A stretch of 64,000 nucleotides of DNA from Ochrobactrum quorumnocens (GCF_002278035.1 NZ_CP022605.1:620001-684000); one strand, 5' to 3'. Positions 17,591 through 27,099 are shown, numbered from the stretch's first letter. The notes: generated from the letters alone by a model not told the origin. Numbers and translations are program-made.

Positions 17591-17997
17591 TCGCTATCGA
17601 TACGTCGGTCATCTTGGCCATAGCCTTGCGCGAACCAGAAGCGGACCAATTCCAGCGGCTGGTGCGTCGTGAGGCATTGCTTATTGGTTGGCCAACGCTT
17701 TTGGAACTGCGCATGGTTCTCACAGGCAAGGGTTTTCTGAACGCTGCCGCCATTGTCGATCATCTTTCAGAACTACCCAATGTAACAGCCATTGCCTTCG
17801 ATCAGGCGCATTATCGTGCTGCGGAAAGGGCCTTCGACCAGTTCGGAAAGGGCCGTCACCCCGCCGGTCTCAATATGGGCGACTGTTTTTCTTATGCTGT
17901 TGCCTCAATTGCCAAGGCAACGATTCTGTTCAAGGGACACAATTTCGGAAAAACCGATCTCAAGCTTCACGCTGAATCAGCGGCAGCACAACCATGA
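17587..17997 (+). CDS. vapC: VapC toxin, PIN-domain ribonuclease
   Basis: This 136-residue PIN toxin has D5 in IAIDTSVIL, E40 in TLLELRMVL, D99 in NMGDCFSYA and D124 in FGKTDLKLH, the complete acidic set. VapC toxins usually cleave tRNA or rRNA. It is coupled to vapB by ATGA and to the following recombinase by a second ATGA overlap (stop 17995-17997, next ATG 17994), so all three genes form one translational chain. The recombinase is now broken while the toxin and antitoxin remain intact, as expected if the pair enforces its own retention. Confidence 0.92.
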   Translation: MIAIDTSVILAIALREPEADQFQRLVRREALLIGWPTLLELRMVLTGKGFLNAAAIVDHLSELPNVTAIAFDQAHYRAAERAFDQFGKGRHPAGLNMGDCFSYAVASIAKATILFKGHNFGKTDLKLHAESAAAQP

Positions 17998-18891
17998 CTG
18001 CAGACACCACCATCGAACGTCGCGCCGAAACACTCGACACAATTGCCGCTGTCCTGCCGATGCACCGTCGTGGTTTGCTGGCTGATGTTCTGTCCGATCG
18101 CGATGTTGAGACGGCTGCGGCATCTGGTCAATGAAGGCATGGGCGAAAACACCCTGCCCGCCCTGACCTCGGATTTGGCCTATCTAGAAGCCTGGGCAAT
18201 CGCTGCAACCAGCAGTCCCCTCCCCTTTCCCGCGCCGGAAGCTCTGTTGCTGAAATTCGTCACCCATCCTCTGTGGCGACCACAGCAGCGCGAGATCGAG
18301 CCGGATCACGTCATGCCGAGCGACGTGGAAGTTGATTTGCGTCGGCAAGGCTTTCTGCGCGTCTCCGGACCCCATGCGCCGACAACCGTGCGTAGGCGAC
18401 TTGCTAATTGGTCGACGCTCGCGCGGTCTTGAAGGTTCGTTTTGTCACCAGCCGTCAAATCGGCGATCTGCCTTGCGGTGCGCGCCATCAACCGACCGCA
18501 AAAGTGCTAGTGCCATCACAGGCGATATTCTAGCAAAACTCCCAACGTCCTGTGCTGCCGAGTATCTAACTGCCCTGCGCGACCAAGCAATCCAGATGGT
18601 GGCCTTTGCGTCTGGCGGGCGCCGGCGCAGCGAAAGTGCCAGCCTCAGAACGGAACAGCTTATCAGACAGCCGCCTCTCACCGATAAGCACGGCTCTCCT
18701 CTCTTGGCCTCCATATCGGATGTACCAAAACCACCGATCAGGACGAAATGGTTTACCTTACCGGGCGGCCTGTCGGAGCCCTCACCCGTTAGCTGGAAGC
18801 GGCACAGTCCCGCTATCGCTCCGTGCAGCAGGCATCTGACTACTATAACAATGCAAAACGGCGCAGCGGACGGGCGTCACGGTTGCTTTGA
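17994..18891 (+). pseudogene. Decayed tyrosine recombinase, second copy
   Basis: This is a close paralogue of the intact recombinase at 5263-6405. An extra base around 18112-18117 (ACGGCTGCGG against ACGCTACGC) shifts the frame soon after the start. Further shifts follow, for instance near 18425. A TAG appears at the position of TRWLEAA, and about 70 codons are missing right after it. The missing part includes the catalytic HxxR box. The C-terminal end (RSVQQASDYYNNAKRRSG) is still readable. The product cannot be functional, but the gene keeps the ATGA junction with vapC and a conserved 3-prime flank. Confidence 0.9.
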
Positions 18892-18904
18892 GTGCGTTTG
18901 CCGG

Positions 18905-18929
18905 AGATGGCGAAATCGGCGTTAATGGC
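18905..18929 (+). repeat. Conserved flank after recombinase, copy 2
   Basis: AGATGGCGAAATCGGCG and the following TTAATGGC match the flank at 6416-6441 behind the intact recombinase. It lies 13 bases after the pseudogene stop. It is a candidate boundary or crossover site of the duplicated toxin-antitoxin/recombinase unit. Confidence 0.45.
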
Positions 18930-19120
18930 CGGATTTTATCATACATTGATTGCGATACAGATCTAAAACATAACTGGTGTTCGGGAGAAGAATTTTTATC
19001 TATACAACACAAACCTCGGTTCGTGTTGCGACCTTCGTACCCGGTCGCAATCACCCCCTTTTCTGATAGGCTTAGGCCTTTCCTGCAAATGACTCCGACC
19101 ACACAGGACTTAGCGATACC

Positions 19121-20017
19121 TTGACACTGAAACCACACCCCTCTCTCGGGAGATTGACGGAGGAATGCCGCGAGTGGCTGGAAAACGCGCGCAAGAAAGA
19201 CTATGTGGAGCGATACACGTCTGCAGTTCAGGGTTTCTTGGATAAGCCTGGCGAGCTGAACCAAAAAGCAGGGTTGCAACTTCGCAGCCTTGCGCTTTTC
19301 TACGACGTGGCGAGCTGTGATGCTTTTCTACGTTCCGACATCCAGGAACTTACGTGCTTTGTTCAACAGGCCATTCAGTTGCGGTCCTTAGTCTTCCGCT
19401 GGGATGGCATGTATAGCGACATGCGCCAAGACTTGGGCAATTGGCCGACTGAGTTTTCCGACGGCATGAAGGCTGCTGGTCCATGTATGATCTCTTGGTG
19501 GGATCAAGCCAGCACATGCGCCCAGCTTTTCCTCGAAATGGCTGAGAAGGACCAAGTCATAAACACGACGCCCGGGATGCGCAGAATCAAGCGCGGGACC
19601 TCTGACGTCTACCTTTTGAGTATTTTCTCGGCTGAGTTTAAAATCCCTACGATCTTCGTCCCCCCATCGATGCTTATCCCTCCATATCAAGCTGTGCTCG
19701 ACGCCTGGAACACCGATAATGAGGCACAGTTCCAAGCGGTTATGCAAACGGCGGCTGAGTTCCACATTTCTCGAAGCAGAGACAATACGGACAAGATCAG
19801 GTTCGAGTTCGACGCCACAATCGACCGTGTCTTTCCAGCAGAGCTTCTTGTCATCCAAGCTCTACGGCGTAGGCACAAACTCCCTGAGTTCGATGCTGGT
19901 CACGCCCTGATCGATGAGCCTTGGAAGGTATTGCGCACTATTAAAACCGTTGCTTTCAACGAACTGGCCAAATCCTTAGAAGATAGATTACTCGTAGACT
20001 ACCCGCGATTTCGCTAA
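19121..20017 (+). CDS. Possible Imm49-type immunity protein
   Basis: This 298-residue, mostly helical protein has no signal peptide. The C-terminal third (AAEFHISRSRDNTDKIRFEF, then RVFPAELLVIQALRRRHKLPEF) recalls the Imm49 immunity family of polymorphic toxin systems. In that family a short HxxxS helix is followed by FPxEIL and a late P...HPL motif; here the last part reads GHALIDEP. The start is uncertain: TTG at 19121 gives the full frame and no good ATG is available. No toxin gene is adjacent, so it would be an orphan. The family call is tentative and from memory of the pattern. Confidence 0.45.
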   Translation: MTLKPHPSLGRLTEECREWLENARKKDYVERYTSAVQGFLDKPGELNQKAGLQLRSLALFYDVASCDAFLRSDIQELTCFVQQAIQLRSLVFRWDGMYSDMRQDLGNWPTEFSDGMKAAGPCMISWWDQASTCAQLFLEMAEKDQVINTTPGMRRIKRGTSDVYLLSIFSAEFKIPTIFVPPSMLIPPYQAVLDAWNTDNEAQFQAVMQTAAEFHISRSRDNTDKIRFEFDATIDRVFPAELLVIQALRRRHKLPEFDAGHALIDEPWKVLRTIKTVAFNELAKSLEDRLLVDYPRFR

Positions 20018-20801
20018 GTACATTTCGGACGTCTGCCTTTGATAGCATCAAAAGGGTCAATGAAAACCAGCACATCAAGGTCTGTTGGACAGATTGCCTA
20101 TAGCGACACGCCGACAGATAGCTGAGTTTGCTCAAGCTGCTCGATCATCCCGCGCGCGAACGCGCTTTTCTGCACGACCATGCTCGAGCTCCTGCCGGCT
20201 TCACGGTGATCAAGCGTTGCTGATTCTCGCCAGCCTTCGCCGCGACCTCGGTCTTTTCGCCTCAATAAGCAGATTGGCCGCCGACATCCGTTGCCAGGCT
20301 CTCGGGCTGTCGAACGCCATAGCCATACCCGGGCCTGCCTGGTGAATCCGCCATGACGAAGCTAGCGACACGTGGCTTGGCTGACAACGATAGTGTGGTC
20401 GGGAAGAACAAGGTACCAACCATGCCGACGACGACACCGCACTGCCGAATTTACAAAAGATTAGGCCGCAGCACGCTTTGAATAGTACTGTGCGCGTCTT
20501 CAATAGACAAATCCAGAAGTGGACCGTTGAACGTTTAAAACGCGCGGTGAACGCCTTGTAGTTGACAATCGCGAACACGCCAAGCTCCTCGATAACTCGC
20601 ATCGGCGCTTTATTCCTGCAGATCGCATTACCAGAATCTTGGCAACCATCGTTCTTGCTTACCCCGAAATATCTTTACGCGGCGTTGCCGCGGAGTTCAA
20701 CAACATGGGAGAAAAACGGCTATCCAATTTGTCATCAATGACGCTCGCAGCTACGGCCTGATACGCGATTGAATCGTTGGTAATCCACCTCTAGAAGATT
20801 T
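20018..20801. other. Gene-free stretch with decayed coding remnants
   Basis: Nearly 800 bases contain no intact gene. Short runs in several frames look once-coding, for example LLDHPARERAFLHDHARAPA near 20137-20200 and RILATIVLAYPEISLRGVAA near 20630-20690. They are interrupted by stops and frame changes. The pattern suggests remains of mobile-element or phage genes next to the replication operon, but I cannot name them. The right part would also hold the repC terminator; no clear hairpin with a T-run is visible. Confidence 0.4.
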
Positions 20802-22061
20802 TTAATTAACGGACAGCCCGCCTCCTTTGACGGCCATAGCTTCGCCGCGTAACATTTGCGTGTCGTGATTACTTAGATTGCCGAAAAGGAGCTGGCCAAC
20901 AGAAATTTGACCAGAGCGTATCTTCGTTGTTAAGGAGCGCATATAACCTCCTGCAGATTTAATTTCGCTCCCGCGCTGTAATATCCAAGCGATGAGAGCT
21001 GAAACGCGTTCCCTTCCCATAAGAGTAAACGCTTCGTGATAGGCACTGTCGGAAATACCTAAAAATGAGGCCACACCTCGGGTGGTGTCAACCAGATCGC
21101 GCCAGCAAACAATTCCTCGCACAGCATATTCTCGAATATCCGGGCAAGCCCTGAGAACCATGTCGAGCGAGAACTCTTCTGAAAATTGGGGCTTTTCATC
21201 GTGTGATGACGAACGGTGTTTTTGAACAAACGAAGATCTCAAATTACTCAAATTACATATAGAAGATTCAAAAGAGGATTCAGTTAGGGATTCCTTATAG
21301 TGCCGCTCAATGTGGTCATCACTGGCGCTTATTTCAGTATTATTTTCCAAAAGATTCAATGCTTTAGCCAGTTTTGTATGCAACGCTGACAAACTTTCCA
21401 AGGCCTCACTTAACTCAAGGCTGGTTGCGCGTCGCGGGAGCCGCTCGATGATTGCGCGGAACTGATCGTTGTCTGGTTGAAGGGATGAAGCATTGCCCTC
21501 CATTTCCGCTGCCATAAACAGTTGGGCGATTTCGCGACGCAGAAGAGTGATTTGCTCGCGCGTTCGTTTCAAAGCAAGCGCTTCAGCCTGAATTGATTGA
21601 GCAGCTTTTGCGATCTCATCGGCACGTTCAAGGAGTGGTTGGAAAGAAAAGCCAAACGCCTCCTCAACTTCTCCTGATCTATCCTTATAAGCGTATCTCT
21701 TGCCATTTGGACTGTCGCGACGCAGGATGAGCCCGGCGTTAACAAGCGCTGCGATATGCCGTCTTAATGTGGATTCCGGCATGCCGTGTGCACGCAAAGC
21801 CAATTGGCGATTGGAGGGAAATACTACTAGACCTGTTTTGTGGCTTATTTCGTTGCTGGGATAAAATGACAAAAGAGAACTCAGGACTGCCAGACAGCGA
21901 TCATTCACGCCGAACTGCGCCTTGGCGATGCAAAGCTGCTTATAGACTGACCATCTGTTAATGGATGTGTTAACGGACTGGGTAATTGTCTTTGCCTGCA
22001 TTTGCGCAAGCGACATCGTTCGCCCGCGGAACGCGGACGTTATTCTCTCCAGAATTTGCAT
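20802..22061 (-). CDS. repC: Replication initiator RepC
   Basis: RepC is the initiator of repABC replicons and binds an origin within its own gene. The 419-residue protein has the winged-helix N-terminal domain (SLAQMQAKTITQSVNTSINR; FPSNRQLALRAHGMPESTLR; RHIAALVNAGLILRRDSPNG) and a long helical middle and C-terminal part (SFEPDIREYAV-like region, here CPDIREYAVRGIVCWRDLV). It is the last gene of the operon, 155 bases after repB. That gap encodes an antisense RNA expected to limit RepC synthesis. No lesion is visible. Confidence 0.95.
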   Translation of the reverse strand: MQILERITSAFRGRTMSLAQMQAKTITQSVNTSINRWSVYKQLCIAKAQFGVNDRCLAVLSSLLSFYPSNEISHKTGLVVFPSNRQLALRAHGMPESTLRRHIAALVNAGLILRRDSPNGKRYAYKDRSGEVEEAFGFSFQPLLERADEIAKAAQSIQAEALALKRTREQITLLRREIAQLFMAAEMEGNASSLQPDNDQFRAIIERLPRRATSLELSEALESLSALHTKLAKALNLLENNTEISASDDHIERHYKESLTESSFESSICNLSNLRSSFVQKHRSSSHDEKPQFSEEFSLDMVLRACPDIREYAVRGIVCWRDLVDTTRGVASFLGISDSAYHEAFTLMGRERVSALIAWILQRGSEIKSAGGYMRSLTTKIRSGQISVGQLLFGNLSNHDTQMLRGEAMAVKGGGLSVN

Positions 22062-22120
22062 TTTCCTTCACCTTTCAAAAGGCAAAAGAAATCCGCCCGT
22101 CAAAATGACGTCCAACACTC

Positions 22121-22210
22121 TTGACAGTGATTCATGGAAATGCGATTCTCGAAGCGACCAAACTTGAGGAAGGCTTCCATGACGGCAACGTTATCGGGGG
22201 CCTTTTTCTT
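22121..22210 (+). ncRNA. Counter-transcribed antisense RNA of repABC (inc-alpha)
   Basis: The repB-repC gap carries, on the plus strand, TTGACA at 22121-22126, a weak -10 (GATTCT, 22144-22149) and a strong terminator-like hairpin at 22166-22208. The hairpin pairs GAGGAAGGCTTCC with GGGGGCCTTTTTC (with G-T pairs), continues with ATGACG and CGTTAT, and is closed by a GCAA tetraloop. A run of five T, TTTTT, sits at its base. A transcript from about 22155 to 22210 would be roughly 55 bases, the usual size of these RNAs. In the family it pairs with the repC leader, lowers copy number and sets incompatibility. Confidence 0.75.
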
Positions 22211-22216
22211 TTGCTG

Positions 22217-23212
22217 TTAATCTCCACTCGATTGCGATTTTGTCTGCTTATACTCGATATAAAAACGATCCATATTGCTTGAAAGCCAGTCACTAAATGG
22301 ACGTGCTTCCGTGCTGGAAAGTTCTATGGCAACGTTCTTCGGCTTTTGCTTCATCGACAAGCGTACGGCTCTGTCCTCAGACAACCATGACTTTTCAATT
22401 GCCGCTTTTGCCGACACCTTAGCGGCGGATCGCACGCTGTATTTCTTCAGATACTCATGGAGAGCATCAAATCTCTCCTCTTCTGGCAAAGCCATAAACC
22501 CATCTGAAGCGATGCGCGAAAGTGCGACATCAAGATGAGCTGGATTTAGGATTATTTGGCGAAGTGAGAGCCATTTGTCTCGACCAATCTTTTTTGACGC
22601 CCCCATCGCCATGATCATCGTCGAGGGCACAGTCTCAACGACACTTAGCATTTTCGACAACAGGGCATCATCGATGCCGATGGCCGACTTAACGATATCT
22701 TTGCTCATTCCGCTTGAGAGCAGATTTTGCGCAAAATAAGCTCGCTCGATGAATGATAAATTAGATCGCGCGGAGTTTTCCTGCCCTTGTGCGATCGCGG
22801 ATGAAATATCATCGAGTTTCTTGACAACTGCTTTGACGCGAATGCCAAGATCCATAGCGGCGCGCGCACGGCGATGACCAAACACCACCATATAACGTTC
22901 GTCATTGTGAGGATTGGGACGAACGAGAATAGGTGTCGCCTGACCATGATCCTTAATGGCCTCTTTTAGAGCTTCAAATTCAATGTCATCCTCGGATAAA
23001 CGATCAGAAGCGAAGGAGACATCTAAAAGATGAGGCTCTATCTCGACGATTGTTTCACCTTCCATCAGCCGCTTTGTATTCTCGGCCATTTCCTCTATGG
23101 AACGCACAACAGTTTTTGCAGGACCCGTCATACCATATCCGCTTTTCGGGGCCGGTTTATCGCTGTTGAGTGAAGCGAGATCCAGATTTGCAAATGGATT
23201 CTTACGCGACAT
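22217..23212 (-). CDS. repB: Plasmid partition protein RepB (ParB family)
   Basis: RepB is the centromere-binding protein of the repABC partition system. The 331-residue product has the ParB N-terminal domain (PILVRPNPHNDERYMVVFGH, then RRARAAMDLG) and a helix-turn-helix region (SFIERAYFAQNLLSSGMSKD, then the IVKSAIGIDDALLSKML segment). It binds parS sites and stimulates the RepA ATPase. It lies 81 bases after repA and 155 before repC on the same strand. I could not identify a convincing 16-base parS palindrome in the window. Confidence 0.95.
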   Translation of the reverse strand: MSRKNPFANLDLASLNSDKPAPKSGYGMTGPAKTVVRSIEEMAENTKRLMEGETIVEIEPHLLDVSFASDRLSEDDIEFEALKEAIKDHGQATPILVRPNPHNDERYMVVFGHRRARAAMDLGIRVKAVVKKLDDISSAIAQGQENSARSNLSFIERAYFAQNLLSSGMSKDIVKSAIGIDDALLSKMLSVVETVPSTMIMAMGASKKIGRDKWLSLRQIILNPAHLDVALSRIASDGFMALPEEERFDALHEYLKKYSVRSAAKVSAKAAIEKSWLSEDRAVRLSMKQKPKNVAIELSSTEARPFSDWLSSNMDRFYIEYKQTKSQSSGD

Positions 23213-23293
23213 TGGCAGCTACCTCCACGGTCATTTCGGATAACCATCTGAATAATAACAAGAAAAAAGAAGAAAGAACGGCTGACAAAAACA

Positions 23294-24484
23294 TCATTTG
23301 CGCCCCCATGTCTGATGGATAAGATCGGCAACCTCTCCATTTGTGGCGTTCAGGCTTTCCATGGCACGCTCATAGGTGGAACGAACAAAGTCACTTTTTT
23401 CAACTTCGTAAAGGGTTTGCTTCTTTATCGAGGCGTCAGAAATGGCTGTTGACTTTAAAACATGGTTTTTAAGCATGTTTTGTGCAAACATGGATTGCAT
23501 AAAGCCGACCATCTGGGCCTGAGGAATGTCAGTGGGTTCGAAACGGGTTATAAGATAGCGGAACCATTTGACTTTTATCTGTGCACCGGCATCTGCCACC
23601 GACGTCATTATGCCCCCCAGCATCTGAAGAAACTGAGACATCGACATAATATCGAGCATTTGGGGATGAATGGTGATCAAAATACCAGTTGACGCCATCA
23701 GAGCTGTAATCGTCAGATATCCCAGCTGCGGTGGACAATCGATGACCACCACGTCGTAATTGTCTTCGATTTCTTTCAATGCATTCACAATGCGTAAATG
23801 AAAAAGCCGCCCCTCTTCTCCTTTACGACCAGAGATCGCGAGAGGTACGTCGTATTCATACTCTTGCAAAAGCAGATTTGCTGGCACGATATCAAGGTTC
23901 GGGATATTGGTTGACTGGATGATCTCGGCAATTGGTTTCTTTTCATCGTCAAAGCGCAACGCTTCGTAAAGCGAAGCAATGTCATCCAGTTCGGGCTGGA
24001 TTCCGAACAGTGATGTCAGAGATGCCTGCGGATCCAAGTCAATCGCCAGAACACGGTGGCCCGTCAATGCGAGGTATTGCGCCAGATGAGCGGATGTGGT
24101 CGTCTTACCGGAGCCACCTTTAAAGTTGACCACTGAAAGAACCTGCAGAGGTTCGCCTTTCTTGCGACGGGGAAGATATATGCGTTTATCCGACTTCTTG
24201 TTCTCTTCAAGGTGAGCTCGGAGTTCGAGCATTTGTTCTGCGGTATAATAGCGACGCCCTGAAACCACTTCGATTTCAGGGCCCTTGCCTTCGCTGTGCA
24301 GCTGTCGCAAATGTGATTGAGTCACACCTATAAGATCCGCCACTTCCGGGAGCTGGAACCGCCGGAGGCTCTTCCGCGCATCCGGGGGGTACTGTTGAGT
24401 CCGCAGCATGTTCAACGCGCTGGAGATCTTTGAACCTTGGCTCGCAATTTCGTGGTCAAACCGGCTTGTGTTGTGATCGTTCAT
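23294..24484 (-). CDS. repA: Plasmid partition ATPase RepA (ParA family)
   Basis: RepA is the ParA-type ATPase that segregates the replicon and represses the operon. The ATG at 24484 gives 396 residues, the normal length; the longer open frame to 24700 is rejected. Domains in order: a MerR-like helix-turn-helix (LRRFQLPEVADLIGVTQSHL), then the deviant Walker A box NFKGGSGKTTTSAHLAQ, the Walker A-prime segment VLAIDLDPQASLTSLFG, and VVVIDCPPQLGYLT. It is the first gene of repABC. A plausible promoter lies about 60 bases upstream, with a pair of direct repeats behind it that could be its operator. Confidence 0.95.
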   Translation of the reverse strand: MNDHNTSRFDHEIASQGSKISSALNMLRTQQYPPDARKSLRRFQLPEVADLIGVTQSHLRQLHSEGKGPEIEVVSGRRYYTAEQMLELRAHLEENKKSDKRIYLPRRKKGEPLQVLSVVNFKGGSGKTTTSAHLAQYLALTGHRVLAIDLDPQASLTSLFGIQPELDDIASLYEALRFDDEKKPIAEIIQSTNIPNLDIVPANLLLQEYEYDVPLAISGRKGEEGRLFHLRIVNALKEIEDNYDVVVIDCPPQLGYLTITALMASTGILITIHPQMLDIMSMSQFLQMLGGIMTSVADAGAQIKVKWFRYLITRFEPTDIPQAQMVGFMQSMFAQNMLKNHVLKSTAISDASIKKQTLYEVEKSDFVRSTYERAMESLNATNGEVADLIHQTWGRK

Positions 24485-24550
24485 TTTGTGAACTAAAGTC
24501 CTTGCTTGGGTCACTTTCGCAAAAAAGCGCGCGGCATTCATATTTTCGCA

Positions 24551-24580
24551 ACTATAATTCCGATTCTGGCAGCACTGCAA
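24551..24580 (-). promoter_or_regulatory. Candidate repABC promoter
   Basis: On the minus strand TTGCAG (24580-24575) and TATAGT (24556-24551) are separated by 18 bases. The -10 box matches well and the -35 box only in TTG. Transcription would start near 24544, leaving a leader of about 60 bases before repA. This was judged by eye only. Confidence 0.4.
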
Positions 24581-24588
24581 GGAGTTTA

Positions 24589-24607
24589 AGGTTAATGAAA
24601 GGTTAAT
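24589..24607. repeat. Direct repeats upstream of repA
   Basis: AGGTTAAT occurs at 24589-24596 and again at 24600-24607, so the copies are 11 bases apart, one helical turn. They lie just upstream of the candidate -35 box. Such phased repeats are a typical layout for a repressor, and RepA is the obvious candidate. Confidence 0.4.
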
Positions 24608-25864
24608 TGTTGGTGTTAGAAATAATGCCCTGATCCGAATCCAATTATTCTGTTTTGCTGCTTCGCCTGAATGTTTGCGTATCATCAGAACAATTGCCAA
24701 AATTGGAAGGTTTAGCGGTCGCTGCTAAGGCCCGATCACAACTTGCAAATAACCACCCTCGTTTGGCAATGAAAATCACACCGTGGTTGGCAAGATCAAG
24801 CAATTGCCGATTATCAGGACGCGAGGCTGCCTACTGCGTTCTAGTGGTTGCTCCAATACAGTGGAGTTCGGGAACAGGTTAGTGGCGGTCTGCGTTAGCT
24901 GTGACAGTTTAAATCTCCGCGACCTATGTATCATTGGAGCTGGGGCGAGGCGGCCGAATGAAAGTGAGTTTATGTTCGTCCATGCTAAACGCCAATTGAT
25001 GTAGAAGCCCTTACTTCCTGTTTGAACTGGTGTAGGCATCCGCATCGCGTGCCCCAGCGCAATGCGTATTGAGGAAGCTCGAGTGCCGATGGCTGCCATG
25101 CATCAACTCGATACCCGTTTCGTAGCCTATGAGTGGGAATGTCGCTCGCCGCTTTTCCTACGCTCGTCTTAAAGTCACGATCTCGAACTTTGAAAAACCA
25201 AACTTGGGATGGAGGCTTGGCTTGGGCCAAATTAATTGGCGGGTTCACAAGATGAGAAATTGTTGTGGGTAGCAGCGTGACCTCATTGGCGCGATTATAT
25301 ATGGGGCACAAGCGTGCCTGGATAAACGTTCGAGGGTTCCTGTATTGTAGTGATGAAGGGCGGCATATGGATCGCGCGTTCTGAAGTTGTGTCGCTGCTT
25401 TAGGTTTACTTCAGTACACGGCGGTAAAACAGGTTCAGATCTGCTAAGGCATGGAAAAATAACGATTTTATCGCCAAAAGTACGGTTGACAAAAACAAGG
25501 CGTTTAGCCAGGAATTGACCTGGAGTTTTGCCAGCGGAATTCTATTTCTTTTGCTGCGAACATTATTTGCTTCGGTGCTATTCCGTGGTGAAACTTTTAG
25601 CACACTGTCGTGTTTAACCGAGAAGCCCCATAACGGCCTTTCAAATTAGAAGCCGAGAATGTGGGTTGTAGCTTTATATGCTATCAAGGAATCTAGTGTG
25701 GAGTTTACAACTATCGTTGATTATGGGAGCTCCCAGAAGAGAAGCAATCCTTTGGTGGCGACGTTTTAGCTTTGACGAGGGACGCATATCGACACCGATA
25801 TTGGTAAGAAATGTCGCAACACCGGTTCGATGTCTTTTTAGGTTCAAATTTATCGGGGCGCAAC

Positions 25865-25893
25865 GAAATCTCAAATTACATTTAAGAGATTTC
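25865..25893. repeat. Perfect 8-base inverted repeat
   Basis: GAAATCTC (25865-25872) and GAGATTTC (25886-25893) are perfect arms with a 13-base AT-rich loop. No T-run follows and no gene is nearby, so an ordinary terminator role is unlikely. It could be a protein-binding site of the replicon. Confidence 0.4.
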
Positions 25894-26250
25894 GGTGTTC
25901 GTTAAGCATACCGAAAAACACGACATGGATACCTCAGACTTCAGAGCTCTATCAATGTTTAACGCTTGCGCGATCAAAAAGTCGCTCAATGGTCGCGGGG
26001 TTGGTGTTTACAATTGTTTTACTTTGGAAGTTCATCTGCCACTGGTCGTTTTGGTAAGATAACTACGATAATGAGAACGATCAGCGCATAAGTGGATGTG
26101 CACTTCGCGGTCAAGATCAATTTCTGAATAACTAACTGTCAGACGGGTCTTGAATTGGGCGAACGCGCCACTTGTTCTTTTCCTTGCCGCAGCTTTCATG
26201 CCCAATGGGCTTGCCAACTCGATAGAAATGACGGGTACTATGTCACTGTA

Positions 26251-26610
26251 ATGCGAGACTATATTGGTGGCGGTCAAATGCGGGAGAGGCCTATAGACAA
26301 GCGGTTTCCGTTGAATTTAGCTATCCTGGCTGCGCCCGATGATCCATGCATTGCATATTATGTTAGCTATTCTTTCCGTAGATTGAGGGGCGGGCGAGTT
26401 ATAGATCTCCGCTCACTTCGCCAGTCAACGCTGGTAAAAAGCGTTTGGAGCGCACGGGCTATATCCGACATCAGTTCGATGCTTGAAAACTTAAAAGTTG
26501 ATCATGCAAACGCGACTGGCTGCGGGGACAATCGCAACAGTGAGGTGTTCACTATAAATGGTCACCCATGGCCACAAGTTAACTTTCAAGAAACGTCTGT
26601 CAGAGCTTAA
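26251..26610 (+). CDS. Doubtful hypothetical protein
   Basis: This open frame is in an otherwise gene-poor region. From the ATG at 26251 it would encode about 119 residues with mixed helix and strand potential (NLAILAAPDDPCIAYYVSYS). The frame stays open upstream to 26155 with a TTG. There is no clear ribosome binding site and no recognised family. Codon choice is less GC-biased than in the surrounding genes, consistent with foreign DNA or chance. Confidence 0.25.
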   Translation: MRDYIGGGQMRERPIDKRFPLNLAILAAPDDPCIAYYVSYSFRRLRGGRVIDLRSLRQSTLVKSVWSARAISDISSMLENLKVDHANATGCGDNRNSEVFTINGHPWPQVNFQETSVRA

Positions 26611-27099
26611 GTGGTCGCTTGGAATAAGCTGGCAACGGCGGTGTGGGTGAAAACACGTATTATAGTATTTGCTAATAAGTTCTCGCAATGCTTTCTCGCA
26701 AAGAGCCCCCTACAGCTTAACAAATGCCGGCCTGATGATGTAATCTGTTTACAGTCCAGATGTTGCGTTTTGTCCCGAACTGGATCATATATAGGTGAAA
26801 CATATCCCTGTTCGCTGATATTCGGCGCTTGCTTAGAATCCACAAAAATCATTGTTTTCAGTATAGTCACGGTGGCGAAACTTAACAGCTAGTTAAGTTT
26901 CGTAATGCTGAACAAGTGGTTAAAAATCAACGAAAACTGCCCATCAATTTCGGCCCACTGTCGATTAGCTATTGGGGTAAGCGGGGCATATCCGTTGGCG
27001 GTGCTATTTTACTGGGCAGTTGCGGCTGTTCTTGTAATCTATCAGAATCCGGCATGGCTTAGAAGAACCAGCGGATGATGGCGAGTAGGAAGAACCTCG

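Larger units (their letters stand above)
24701..27099. other. Gene-poor AT-rich region beside repABC
   Basis: About 2.4 kb hold no gene I can defend except the weak frame at 26251-26610. Short frames occur on both strands but lack ribosome binding sites and recognisable content. One perfect inverted repeat is present (25865-25893). AAACACGAC also occurs in opposite orientations near 25607 and 25915. The composition is clearly more AT-rich than in the catabolic genes to the right. It may be decayed DNA or a cis-acting maintenance region of the replicon. Confidence 0.4.

Noticed and set aside
24485..24700. 72-codon N-terminal extension of RepA
   Set aside because: The extension has no RepA character and covers the candidate promoter; the 396-residue form has the family length.
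20802..25700. parS centromere site
   Set aside because: I looked for palindromes of the GTT-N4-GC-N4-AAC type around repABC and found no convincing match, so none is reported.
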